DNA of 64,000 nt from Opeltia flavorubescens. Taxonomy: Eukaryota; Ascomycota; Lecanoromycetes; Teloschistales; Teloschistaceae. The notes beneath the pieces are model-generated. The model worked only from the letters and a program-made list of their open reading frames with translations, did not search any database and was not told where the DNA came from. Positions within the stretch are counted from its first letter, which is position 1; the number at the start of each line of letters is the position of its first letter. The DNA lies in assembly GCA_000442125.1 (NCBI GenBank), contig KE546984.1, forward strand, positions 620,001 through 684,000, read 5' to 3'. Shown here piece after piece: positions 45,482 to 56,080 of the stretch. The position numbers were made by a program, and so were the translations under genes.

Positions 45482-47431
45482 ATGGCACAGACAGAAACTC
45501 TGGCTGTTCCCCTCCAGAAGATTATCATGAAGGCTGAAAAGGTACGACAACTTACCCTTCTCCTGATATAGACTGACGATATGTCAGCCGACGAGCATAT
45601 TGCCCTTCTTCTTGCCAAAATCATACCCATGGCATTTGAATTCGTGCTGTAGACTCACTGCAGAAGACTCCAGTCTCGACCACCTTGGCGAATGTCAAGA
45701 CTTTCACCTGGAGTCCTTAGCTTGGGCCATTCAGAATAGCTTAAGTTACAGCTGTCTGGAACGATACCTGAAGCTATGGTCCCCATCCAGAATTCAGCAT
45801 GAGTTGCGCCAACCAATAAGGGGAATATTTGGAACCACTAAACTCCCCATCTTGTTCTTTGCCGTCCAACGTAATTCTCCAGAGATTATCAGAGTGCTAT
45901 GTCGTGCAGGTGCAGATCCAAGTCAGCCAGCAGAACCCTCTGACTTGCCTGTGTTGGCCTATTGTATCATCAGCGCCGAGTACGAGTTGTGTGATACTTC
46001 TGACTCGCTGTTCGCTCTCCTAGCAATGGGCGCAGACCCTTACGATGTACCTCGTAAGATGATCACTCCTCCTCACGCAATATGGACTGCCTTGCGCGTC
46101 CTATCGCTGAACGTGAAAGGATATGCTAACTCCAGGATACAACAGAGGATATGTGGTGCGATTATATCAAAAACCCACAAAAATCTGGGATCAGTACCCA
46201 AGTCAAAATCACCTCGGACAAGCATCGATGGTGTTCGACCGACGTGAGAGCTGCAATGTGTCGAACTTTTAATCTACTTCAGCGCTATCATTTCAAGATG
46301 GCTTCTTTGCTACCTCGCCAAACACCACGACAGAGACAAGTAGCTGAAGCATTCAACCTCACCCCACTTTTCGAGATCCCATATCAGATCATTGGCCAAC
46401 GTTTAGCTGCCAAAACTGTGTCGGAGCATTTACTAAGCCACGCTCTTCATCAAATTGATTCCCCTATCGTTCTGCTCTGTACAGGGTCAAGTGGAATCGG
46501 CAAAACAGAGCTCAGCAAGCGGATGGGTGAACTCCTTTCGCTGCCCTTCTTAAAAGTCGATTGCACGCATCTGAATTACGAAACGGATCTTTTCGGTGCC
46601 CAAGCTCCTTACCAAGGTTGGCAAGATGGTTCCCCCCTAAACAATTTCCTCACCGACTCCGACGGACAGAAAGCAGTAGTCTTCCTCGACGAATTTGACA
46701 AAATGAACCATGCAATCTACAAATCCTTGCTCTTAGTGTTCGACGAGGGTTTCTACAAAGATTGTCGAGAGAAAGGCAAACAACTGGACTGTTCAAAAAT
46801 AATCTGGGTCCTCGCATCCAACCAAGGCGAAGCAATCATCCAACGTTTTTGGGACGAATACCTAGCCGACAAACCAGAGCACCACCAACTCCTCATCCCC
46901 CTAGATTCCCTCCGCCATTCCCTAGAGCGGAGTTTCAACGTCACACTCGGAGCGCCCCTCACCGGGCGTTTGACGGCCTTAATCCCATTTATGCCCTTCA
47001 GCCTCGAAGAACGCGCCGTCACGACCTACAAGTTCATGCGCAAAGTGTTCAACGAAGCGCGGCAAGACATCTCAGTCCAGAACAAACACCTAGCACGACA
47101 TTTGTACCTCAATTTCGTCGACGATGGCCAATTGGCGACTCATATTTCGGAGAAATACTATTTCCCTGAATTGGGTGCACGGTCATTACAGAAGGGTGTG
47201 AATACACAGATTTTGCATCGATTGACGTCTGCATTTCTGGATAGTGAGAATGTGATCCAGGATGCGATGAATCAGAAACCGCTCGAATGCTTTGATGTAA
47301 GGGTTGAGGATCTTAAGGGTGGTTTTAGGGAAATTACCGTTAAGGCGAATGGGAGTAGAAGTGTGCAGAGGAGGGAGGATGCTGGAAAGGAGTATAAGGA
47401 GGTGACGGAGAAGAATAAGTGTGGACTCTGA
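45482..47431 (+). CDS. Ankyrin-repeat AAA+ (ClpB-type) ATPase, 3 exons
   Basis: Exons 45482-45541, 45588-46053, 46146-47431 (603 residues). The 46- and 92-bp introns are phase-consistent; the second has a strong GTAAGA donor and a CTAAC branch site. Ankyrin-like repeats lie at about residues 100-180 (LPILFFAVQRNSPEIIRVLCRAGADP, then LFALLAMGADPYDVP). The AAA+ module has Walker A GSSGIGKT (289-296), Walker B VVFLDEFDK (352-360), sensor-1 Asn in LASNQ and a ClpB-like C-terminal subdomain with the sensor-2 Arg in ELGARSL. ClpB/Hsp104-type modules unfold or remodel proteins. Fusion to ankyrins with a single AAA+ domain is known from uncharacterised fungal proteins; partners are unknown. A frame to 47,639 (PERYPLYRLG...KLRI) may be a further C-terminal exon through a weak splice site at 47,421. 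Confidence 0.85.
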
Positions 47432-48759
47432 TCTTCTTGTGTCCTTATTCGAATGGGGAGCGAAAGCTGACGGTTTGAGTTTAGCACCACCAGCACCTGA
47501 GAGATACCCTTTGTACCGATTAGGGCCTTCATTGGCAGGGCATGTCCGTCCGAGAGATGAAGAAGGAACCGCTTATCCGAGGAAGAAGAGAATGCAGGGT
47601 GGTGTTGATGATTTGAAATTCGAGAAGCTGAGGATTTGACGGAGGATCACAGAGAAGGGGGAGGAGACAGAAGGAGACAGAAGAGAAAACCGAGGTATTA
47701 GCTTTGTTTAACAGTCCATGTACAGTCTTGGGTCTTGGATTACATGATGACGATGCTTCTTTTTCATGGGGTGGGTACGATTGTAATAGAACGAACCAAC
47801 ATTCGAGAATCACAATGGACAAATGTTCAACTTTTCTAGAGAGTGGGGAAAAAAAGATTTCACTGAACGGTTTCCCAGCTCAGTCTCCCGCTAGATTCTC
47901 ACTCAAAGCTCTTGTCTTGAATCTCACCTTCTTTCCTAACTAAGGATTATCTATTCTGTTCGACATGCTCGTACGAAAATGTAATTATTCCCTCAACCTG
48001 ATCAAAGTTTTCTAACTTCTTTCAATTGCAACTTTCCTCTACTTCACTCCTTTCAATACATCTACACCATATCCTCATTTTTCTAAATGCTTTCTTGAGG
48101 GATATTCTTTCTCATGTCTTCTTTTCTTGTATCCAGAGACTTGACTAGAATCCTTTATCAGACAACAGAACAGATAACAGAGCGAAGAGCTGAACGAGAG
48201 GGTATTTAAAAAATATCTTCCTATCTTTAAAACGTGATTGAGATGAAGTAAGACTGCCGTTGCGCTAAGTATGCTTCAGCTAGGGCAGTGCATTTCGACG
48301 GATACAACGTCAACTATATATTTTCTTGTGAAATGTCTCTGACTCTCCAAAATCGATGTTTGTTCCTCTTTTTCCAATCATCAGATCACCGGGATGAGCT
48401 GACGTTCAATATCACATAATTTCGATCCAGAGAAATTAAGACCATGAAGACAGAGAGGGCGATGAGAGAATAGTGGGCGTATAAAAAGGAAGCAGGACTC
48501 GAGAGGTAGCATGATTACAATGGATGAGCTTTGGTGTTATTCCATTTCCGCTTCATGCACGTATATGCTGCGTATTTAGCTCCCCAGAACAGCCTGCTTT
48601 TTGTGGCACAGTGTTCCTTGGGGAAGAGCTGGTCACTGCAATAACGATACTGTGGTTTCTCATTTGAAAGAGCATAGAACATGACGAAAACCGATATTGA
48701 TTTTCTCTCTTCCTTTTGCAAATGCAAATGTTCACTCTCCCCAGTACTCATCGCGACAA
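47432..48759. other. Intergenic, 1.33 kb
   Basis: The first 200 bp may encode a C-terminal exon of the ankyrin/AAA+ gene. The rest is T- and A-rich with no supported ORF; no repeat recognised. Confidence 0.4.
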
Positions 48760-49419
48760 TTACCAACGCCCCTGCAGTTTCCTTTGATCCTCCACTTCCC
48801 TCTTCCACAAACAGAACGCACAAATACTACATCCCCACAGCACCAAATACGCGGATTCAGCCGTGATCAAGCCTCCCTCATGATCCATCGCCCTCATCAT
48901 CATCGACGTAGCAGCTCTCAACGGCATGACCAACTCTTCCAACCCACCAAAGGCGAACACCATGAGTGTGTGCAATTTCCCTGACCCGGACTCATTCCTT
49001 CTTAGAACCTTGAACACAACTGTATGTTTGGGGAAAAGGAGTCCGGAAAGCGGTGCGTTGGGTGTGATGTACTCTGAGGGACATGGACCCACAAACTTGA
49101 CTTTAAAACCTCCACATATGTTATAGTGACCACCGAGCAGATCTTTGATGATGATGTTCCCGCCCTGGGCATATTGAGGGCCTCGGAGCATGCTGATGGC
49201 TCGGAGCCGAGTACCGGCTTTGCTAGAAAGGTGTGTTGTTTGATAGAAGGGGATGAATTCGCTGCGGATGACGGGAGCGGAGAAGTAGGGTCTGCTGATG
49301 TGTGTCCTGATAGATGGGGAGGGGCAGGCGACTGAGTGCTGCACTACCTGCCTGGACAGGAATGGATGTTGGCTAGTGCAATGACAGTGTACCAAGTATA
49401 TATGGACATCGAGAACCAT
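48760..49419 (-). CDS. Doubtful ORF, 219 codons, unknown
   Basis: An uninterrupted minus-strand frame starting ATG at 49419. The middle reads smoothly (SMLRGPQYAQGGNIIIKDLLGG, FKVKFVGPCPSEYITPNAPLSG, VFAFGGLEELVMPLRAATSMMMRAM), which is why it is listed. There is no recognised domain. A possible splice donor sits after the first 30 codons (CCAGGCAG|GTAGTG), so the true gene could be split. It lies tail-side of the Och1-like gene on the same strand. It may be a species-specific gene, a remnant or chance. Confidence 0.28.
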   Translation of the reverse strand: MVLDVHIYLVHCHCTSQHPFLSRQVVQHSVACPSPSIRTHISRPYFSAPVIRSEFIPFYQTTHLSSKAGTRLRAISMLRGPQYAQGGNIIIKDLLGGHYNICGGFKVKFVGPCPSEYITPNAPLSGLLFPKHTVVFKVLRRNESGSGKLHTLMVFAFGGLEELVMPLRAATSMMMRAMDHEGGLITAESAYLVLWGCSICAFCLWKREVEDQRKLQGRW

Positions 49420-49557
49420 TCCTGTCCACGTTGCCTGCCGCAGGTTTTATGTGGTTGGTGGACCCCTATCCAGTGCACAGGTATCCATGTGCAAGAATAT
49501 CTAGGTAACTGCAAATCATGCCACGGTCTTCATGATCCAGTGCTCTACCTTGTTTTT

Positions 49558-50907
49558 TTAGGTAGGGACATTCTCTCCCTTTCCAACAACCTGCGTGGGT
49601 TTACCGTTGATATATTGTCTCCCACTTCCTTTATTTTCTTCACCCTTTCCCACCGCTGTCGTACTATGCTTTGTTTTTTGTTTCTGTTCTTCTGCTGTTT
49701 TCTTCTCTTGCTCTGCTTTTGCTTTCCTCTGTCTCTCGTCCTCTTTCTTCTTTGCTTCTTCCTTCTGCTTCTTTTCTTTCTCCTCTTTCTTCCTCTGCTC
49801 TTGCGCTTTCTTCTCTTCCTCGGTGGGGCCATCTACGTGATTGCCCTTCCACGATCCCGCAAAATGATGGTGGACAAGAGCCGAGCCATCCTCGTCGGCT
49901 CCGGACCACTGAACCTGTATTCTCATTAGATACCGTGCATTCGGCTTTGTGTAGCATGCTATACCTGATGTCCGGCTCCAAATGCGTTAATTGGGAGAAC
50001 AAGGATTCCCGAGAAGAGTTGCGGTCGCTTCATCTTCGTAAAGTTCTGCCATGTAACAACGGTTTGACTTGTGTCCGAAAGGTATTGAAATACAGCTTGA
50101 GTCAAAGCCATAGGACCGGTCACATCAATGACTTCTTGACGTTGAGGCTTAAAGTTGGCAAGGGTTGTGTTGTGCTTCGATGTTGCGACCTCCAAATTGT
50201 CTATGACTCGATCCACAAGATATCGCATGAATGGCTGGTTACGTCTCGCCATAATTGTCCAGTTGACGAATTCGAAGAGCTTGCTCCGGTTATGTCCAAA
50301 GTCGTTATCGACTTCAATCCCGAGCACGACTGACGTATTTTCCTTGAATTTGGGAGGGATCCAAAGGTCGATCGGTTTGAGGCAGCCAACGTCAAGGTCA
50401 TTATACACTCCTCCATCTTTAAGCAAAGCCAAGTAGCGGATGAGGTCAGCGCGTAAGATGAAATCATTGATGCCCATATACGCATTGACAACTCTGCTGT
50501 CGTCGGCAAAGCGATCAAGTACATATGTTTCCGCTGCACCATCCGTGAGAAGCTCATAACGATGTTCCGGGTTTAAATCCATCCATGTCCGCACACGGTC
50601 AGCATCATCCTTCTTGATGCTAAGAATTTAGGAGTCAGTACTTCAATCCAGAAGTAAAGTGTACTCAGGATCGTTCTCACCGCATGGGTGAAAGTGGTGC
50701 AGTTGTCCATATCCTTTTAGGGAAGTCTTCCAGCAGCGTATTATTAGAGATGCCCAGTTGAAGTGATTGTTGATTGCGTATGAGATAGGACGGAAACCTC
50801 GGCGAGAGACCATGGCGGGTCCCTAGGAGTTGAAACAGGAAAAAGCACATGAAGAGGCTTACGACAAGAGTCCCTTTTGGGGATTGTTGATACATGGGAG
50901 GTAGCAT
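49558..50907 (-). CDS. Och1-like (GT32) glycosyltransferase with Lys/Glu-rich tail, 3 exons
   Basis: Exons 50907-50681, 50619-49965, 49914-49558 (412 residues); both introns (61 and 50 bp) are phase-matched. A type II membrane anchor sits at about residues 14-30 (TLVVSLFMCFFLFQLLG). The catalytic domain carries PKRIWTTA, the sugar-nucleotide/metal DXD motif in GGVYNDLDVGC (D150-x-D152), FGHNRSKLFEFVNW and GPMALTQAVF, ending at SALVHHHFAGSWK. This matches the Och1-related family (initiating alpha-1,6-mannosyltransferase of the Golgi and relatives). Whether it is Och1 itself or a paralogue is not resolved. Unusual: after the normal C-terminus comes a stretch of about 50 residues almost purely Lys, Glu, Gln, Arg and Ala (326-377), predicted helical or coiled, and then a Gly/Lys-rich end. 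Confidence 0.88.
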
Positions 50908-51805
50908 TGTATTAGGGCTTCAAGGCTAAATCGAAGGTGCTCTGACAGACGTAGAGATAGTCTTTCGTGAAGAAAGTCGATATAAGGAAGAAACCCAAAT
51001 TTTACGGCATGGATAGCAAGTACGGAGCAATTCAGGTCCTCAGAGAGAGGAAAGCAGTAGTCGAGGACAATTTTCTAGAAGGAAAGAAAGATTGGAAGGA
51101 AGGAAAGAGGCCATGGACGGAAAAAACAGGCCAACATTTGCACTGGAACATCGTGCAATGAGACAACAGTGCCGCAAGGGGAGATTCAGCGAGGTCTAAC
51201 GATGTTGGTTTGACTCGGTGTGGGTGGCTTAGGGGCCGAGGAGGTTTCACCTAGTGAACAACTAAACGTGATAGCTAGATTGGATCGCCAGTAATACTTC
51301 CTTGATGGGAAGAAACGAGTGCTGGTCGGCCGACAAGCGAAGAGGGAGGTAACTCCCTGTTAATGGTCGGTCAAACATGGAGATGATTGGAGACTCCANA
51401 ATGAGCAAGACAATGAGAGCAATTGCAGGATGAACTTTCGCTTTCATGTCGCGTATTCAAAACTAGTAGGCACTAAGAAAGCTGAGACTTCACGCCGTAC
51501 GTAGTCGAAACAGAAACAAGTGGCGTAGATGATCGCAAAGTTCAAGGATAAATGATGAAGATACGACTTCTAGCACCTGATGATGTCAGTCTATGAAAGC
51601 CAAATCATCAATTAATGCGTCTTCGAATTTGACACAGTTAGCGACTCGATGTGAAGATTGTCAGAAAGCAGAACGGTAAGGCTTGGCAAAGCTTAACTCG
51701 TCCTCAAACGCCAAGCAATTTCATGTATGACATATTTGGCCTCTTCGTTCACCCCAATGTAGTGCTAGATCACTGTACAACATGTTCTTCCACTGAAATG
51801 GCACA
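50908..51805. other. Intergenic, 898 bp, divergent promoters
   Basis: Upstream of the Och1-like gene (minus) and YOS9 (plus). One ambiguous base near 51,400. Only short frames; no repeat. The shared promoter region is of interest because both products act on N-glycans. Confidence 0.5.
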
Positions 51806-53399
51806 ATGAGGTTCGTCATTTTATGGCTGGTAATCCTTTCTGTTGTGTTTGCCAGTCCAAGCGTCTTCAGCGTTCATGACGACCTGCTAGCTTTCCCTCA
51901 GGTGCGGTAATAGTACCTTTCCAATGTAAAATCGATTCCTAAATACCCTGTAGTATGAGCTAGTCTTTTCGGATGCCTTTATTCTCGAGGATGAGGCCAC
52001 CTCGCGACTAGAACAGGCCAAAGTCGAATTACCTGCAACATCATCAACAACATCTTCAACAACCTCCTCAACACCTGCCAACGATGCCTCTGAGCCTGAC
52101 CAAGCCTCAGCCGAGCTCTCGAGACCCATATCGCCGGACAGTAAACCAGCCAACCCGCCCTCTGCGACGCCTACATCATATGAGTCTATGATATTGGATG
52201 GCCGACCCTTCCTCTGCTCAATTCCATCCATCTCTATACCCACGCAAAATGAGTCCTCTAAGGCCAAAGACAAAGCTGAAGAAGCGGCCGAGCTCGCCCG
52301 CGCCACCGACCGCGGATGGGAGCTCTTGAATGAAATGGAGGGTAATTGCATGTACTTCATTTCCGGCTGGTGGTCCTACAGTTTCTGCTACAACACCGAC
52401 GTCAAACAATTCCACCAGATACCACCAGGAAAAGGAGCTCCCATATTTCCACCGGTCGAAGACCCATCCACCCCTTCCTACATCCTCGGGAGATTCCAAC
52501 GACACCAAACCTCTCCCCTTGACTCGCCCCAGAATCGAAAATCCAAAAACCCCCGAATCGATCCTCCGAAAGAAAATTATCCGCCTCCATCTTCCCCACC
52601 CAATGGCCAAAGACCATCAACCACCCAACTTCGCGCCAAAGGCGACCTCCGCTATCTCGTCCAGACTCTCTCCGGCGGCACAACCTGTGACCTCACAGGA
52701 CGCGACCGCAAAATCGAAATACAATTCCACTGCCATCCCCAATCTGCCGACCGCATCGGCTGGATCAAGGAAGTCAGTACCTGCTCCTACCTAATGGTCA
52801 TCTACACTCCCCGTCTATGCAACGACGTCGCATTCCTCCCACCTCGAGAAAACAAAGCCGCGCCCATCACATGCGACGAAGTTCTCGCATCCACCTCTGA
52901 TATCCCAGAATGGCGCGAACGCAAGCGGAAAGAGAAGGAGCGGAAACTCGTTGCTGCGAGCTCGTCAGGTAGACCGGTTGTCGGTGGCATTGAGGTTGGA
53001 GGGATGAAGTTGGTGGGGAAGGAAGGGCAGAGAATTGAGACCCCACCGGTGACGGCGTTTACCATGCCTGGAGAGGGAGTTCTGAAGGCGGAGACGCTGG
53101 CGCAGCAGGAGAGCTCCGAAAAGGGCGGTAAGATGACGAGGGTCAATGACGAGGAGTTGAAGAAGATGGGCCTGGATCCGGGGGTCGTGGAGGGGGCAAG
53201 GAGGGAGTTGGCAGAGGTGGCTGGCGGGAAGGGCTGGAAATTGGAGGTTTTTGACGTGGGAGAGGGGGCAAGGGAGTTGAGGGGTGTGGTCGAGGGGGAC
53301 GATGATGATGATGGGTATGAATCTACTGATGGTGAGGGATCGGCGCAGGAGGAGGAGCAGCAAGAAGGAAGTGAGGAGGTTTATAAGGATGAACTTTAG
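51806..53399 (+). CDS. YOS9: ER-resident lectin YOS9/OS-9 (ERAD), 2 exons
   Basis: Exons 51806-51901 and 51954-53399 (52-bp intron, phase 0), 513 residues. Signal peptide MRFVILWLVILSVVFA. The family blocks YESMILDGRPFLCSIP and the MRH mannose-binding domain (about 160-325) are present: MEGNCMYF, GWWSYSFCY, HQIPPGKGAP, TCDLTGRDRKIEIQFHC, IKEVSTCSY. Residues expected to bind the trimmed glycan (Gln in FHQ, Arg in GRDRK, Glu and Tyr in KEVSTCSY) are intact. It ends YKDEL, an ER retrieval signal. YOS9 binds misfolded glycoproteins with an exposed alpha-1,6-mannose and hands them to the HRD1-HRD3 ubiquitin ligase. The C-terminal third is acidic and low in complexity. Confidence 0.93.
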
Positions 53400-53781
53400 T
53401 TTTTAGCATTGCATTACTGCATGGAGTTGGCACGCCATTGTGTGTGCAGACAAGTCCGTGGACATTGATACGTCGGCTTCTATCATAACACGTTTTTATG
53501 ATTTTGGCCGCATGTTGAGATGATATGTGATCAATCTCGGATGCGACATGACAATGATAATGCCCCTTCCCTTTAAGATTCCTCCATCGGAAAGACTTAC
53601 TTCTAAACTCCTGATTATATTATGTCAATTCAGACCATTTGGAGGCCTGCTTTGGTCATCCTCGGACCCCTTTACCGTGTTGCGCCGCCGCTATGCAAAG
53701 ACTTCATCTTAACTTTTCGTCCATCATTCAGATCCAGTGTAAACTATAACCATTTCCTCCCTCTCAAAAGCACCCCAAACT
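53400..53781. other. Intergenic, 382 bp, between convergent genes
   Basis: 3' flanks of YOS9 and NSA2. No ORF, repeat or RNA gene seen. Confidence 0.6.
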
Positions 53782-54747
53782 TCAGATCAGAAGCACTGCA
53801 TTGACACACCCATCCATTTCACAATTATTCGTCACCTGCGCCCATCTGCCCCAAACTACCTTGCCCCCCGCCGTCACAATCCCCAACTCACTAACATTCA
53901 CCTCGATAATTGTGCCCTTCGTGAGTACCCCTAATTGCGTATACAAAGGGTTCTGCGGGTTTTTCTTGACACTGATGATGGGAAGTTGGACTGTCACGTT
54001 GAGTTCTGGGTGCGTGACATGTGCGCGCTTGTAGCGTAGGCCCATGGGCCGGATGAAACGCTCGTATTTAACAGGGCGACGGGTGAAGGAGGGACCGACG
54101 AAGGTAGGTTTAGTTATAAGGCGTTTCCAGCTGTCGCGCTCGTAAATAACGTGTTAGATGGGAGAATAAAATGGTATAAAGAGGCAACTCATCCATACCC
54201 TTTCTTCGCAGTCTTCTTCCCCGTCTTCACAACCTTGAACATCTCCTCCTCGCTAATCCCTTTCACCTTCGGTAACGGCACACTAAACTTAGCAGCCTTC
54301 TCCGCCCGCTTGTTCTTGATCTGGCTGCTCAATGCTTTCGCATTATTCGTCGTTTGATTCCTATCTAAGAGATATTGGGGTAATGGAGTTGATGAGGGCT
54401 CCGCGGGCGCGGAGGAGGATTTCACATTTTGTTCTTCGTGTGCTTTGATTTGCTTTTTCATTTGGATTTTCTCCGCATGGCGTTTTTTGGCGTAGAGTTT
54501 GGCGCGGAGGCCGGTGAAGGATCGGGCGGATTCCGAGGCTTTATGGGAGGAGCGAGCGATACGTTTGCGGGTGCGTTCCTCGTGGTCGAGGCTAGAGAGG
54601 CTCTTAATACAGGGTCGTAATTATTGAGATGGAAGTGGTCATACCGTTTTCCATGTTGCTTCTGCCATCTCTCGATGTACTCATTTTGAGGCTAGCGAGT
54701 AGTTTAGAGGGCGAACCGACTTGTTGCTGCATTAAAAAGCTTACCAT
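53782..54747 (-). CDS. NSA2: Ribosome biogenesis protein NSA2, 4 exons
   Basis: Exons 54747-54745, 54691-54645, 54591-54199, 54130-53782 (263 residues; yeast has 261). The first coding exon is the ATG alone, followed directly by GTAAGC; the join gives [17 protein letters not shown], the family's invariant start. Introns of 53, 53 and 68 bp all keep phase. Further conserved blocks: [82 protein letters not shown], and the eS8-like C-terminal domain ([42 protein letters not shown]). NSA2 acts in the nucleolus on pre-60S particles in 27S rRNA processing. It is divergently transcribed from a mitochondrial ribosomal protein gene. Confidence 0.97.
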
Positions 54748-54935
54748 ATTGGATGGACCCTATCCTACAACAAGCAAATCGAAGTACATGCTTTGCTTTC
54801 GAACTTGGACGAAATCGATACACTAATATTTTTTGGGCTTTTACGTTCTTATCTAATCGGAGCTTCTACCATCCATCCCTGTCTTCTTGGCAGCAGACCT
54901 CGTCAATATGCTCAAGAAATTCCATCTCATTCTCC
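54748..54935. promoter_or_regulatory. 188-bp bidirectional promoter NSA2 / bL21m
   Basis: The two start codons face away from each other with only 188 bp between them, so both transcripts must start here. The link joins a cytosolic and a mitochondrial ribosome gene. No factor site is named because none is clear by eye. Confidence 0.6.
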
Positions 54936-55655
54936 ATGGCGCCAACGATGGTCGCGGCAATCAGCCAAAGCCTTCGGGGCTCTCTGTCTCAAACCCATCT
55001 CCTCCAATCCGTTCTTCCACCTACCTTCCTCCTTCCGTTGCGCGCCCGCCTTTCGACAATCGCGCACACCACTAATCCGGAACCTCAACCCTCGGCCTAC
55101 ACACCCGGTTCTTCTCCACCACCACCACCCACCGAACCCCTTCATGTACCAAAAGCCCAGCAACCATTTCCCTTCCCCGCCTCTTCTCCGCAGCCCCGAA
55201 ACCCTCCACACAGTCACCAACCATCAGACACCACAGCAACCCCTTCCTCTCCACCGCTCCTTCCCCTCCTTGCCTCCCAGCCCCCCCATTACATTACTGC
55301 TCACATACACGCCCGACCCTACCTCCTTACAACCGGTGATACACTACGCCTTCCCTTTCTAATGCCCAACGCTCCCGTTGGCAGTATCCTGCGCCTCAAC
55401 CGTGCCTCTACGCTCGGGTCCAGGGACTATACCTTGAAAGGGGATCCATGGATTAGGGAGCAATGGTTTGTGTGTCGAGCTAGAGTGGTGGGAGTAGAGA
55501 CTGAGCCGATGAGGGTAGTGGAGAAGACAAAGAGGAGGCAGAGGAGGGTGAAAACCGCCAAGAATAAGATGCGATTTACGGTATTGAGGGTTGTTGAGGT
55601 GGGGATTAGGGCTCTGCAAGATGGGAAGACAGGCGTGGAGGGAGAGGAGCAATGA
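54936..55655 (+). CDS. Mitochondrial large-subunit ribosomal protein bL21m
   Basis: Single exon, 239 residues from ATG 54936 (MAPTMVAAIS). The frame is open further upstream, but that part overlaps the NSA2 promoter and reads poorly. The N-terminus is Arg/Ser/Leu-rich without acids (LLQSVLPPTFLLPLRARLST), as in a mitochondrial import signal, followed by a Pro-rich linker to about 125. The L21 domain follows: HYITAHIHARPYLLTTGDTLRLP, APVGSILRLNRASTLGSRDYTLKG and the basic rRNA-binding VEKTKRRQRRVKTAKNKMRFTV with the closing VLRVVEV. The yeast counterpart is Mrpl49. It binds 21S rRNA in the matrix. The linker is longer than in bacterial L21. Confidence 0.9.
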   Translation: MAPTMVAAISQSLRGSLSQTHLLQSVLPPTFLLPLRARLSTIAHTTNPEPQPSAYTPGSSPPPPPTEPLHVPKAQQPFPFPASSPQPRNPPHSHQPSDTTATPSSPPLLPLLASQPPHYITAHIHARPYLLTTGDTLRLPFLMPNAPVGSILRLNRASTLGSRDYTLKGDPWIREQWFVCRARVVGVETEPMRVVEKTKRRQRRVKTAKNKMRFTVLRVVEVGIRALQDGKTGVEGEEQ

Positions 55656-56080
55656 AGGAGAAGGAGGTTAAACTGAAAAAAGAATGATATCGAGTCAAGG
55701 GGGTTTTTGGAATCAAAAGGGGAGGCATTGATGTGCTGCTTCTTGAAGGAGTGAGACTGGGTGACTTTAAGAAGGCAGAGCCTGACTATGCTTCTGGGAA
55801 TGAAATTCGTATATTTTTATAAATGGAAGTCAGGCGAGACAATTGCGGTCTGATGCCGAAGGGTCATACTTCTGACCCTAGTTAATTTCAAGACCATTTC
55901 TGTAAAGCACGGGCGTGAAACTATATGGATCGAATAGGCTTTGAAAACAGGTAGCGTCTCCTACCCATTATTGGGCAAAAGGTAGAGATCATTTATCATG
56001 GCCATCCTCGACGTCACCCGTCGATTCAACATCCCCCTCACATCGCCACAACACCACATCATCCCACCATCTCCCTGCAA
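55656..56080. other. Intergenic, 425 bp, between convergent genes
   Basis: 3' flanks of bL21m and the conserved unknown gene. No supported feature. Confidence 0.55.

Noticed and set aside
43599-47431. Secondary-metabolite cluster around the CipB-like reductase
   Set aside because: No synthase, P450, transporter or pathway regulator lies next to it; the neighbours are unrelated.
49336-50333. Plus-strand ORFs rich in Leu, Phe, Ser and Cys, looking like membrane proteins
   Set aside because: They are the complement of the Lys/Glu-rich tail and body of the Och1-like gene, which has family motifs.
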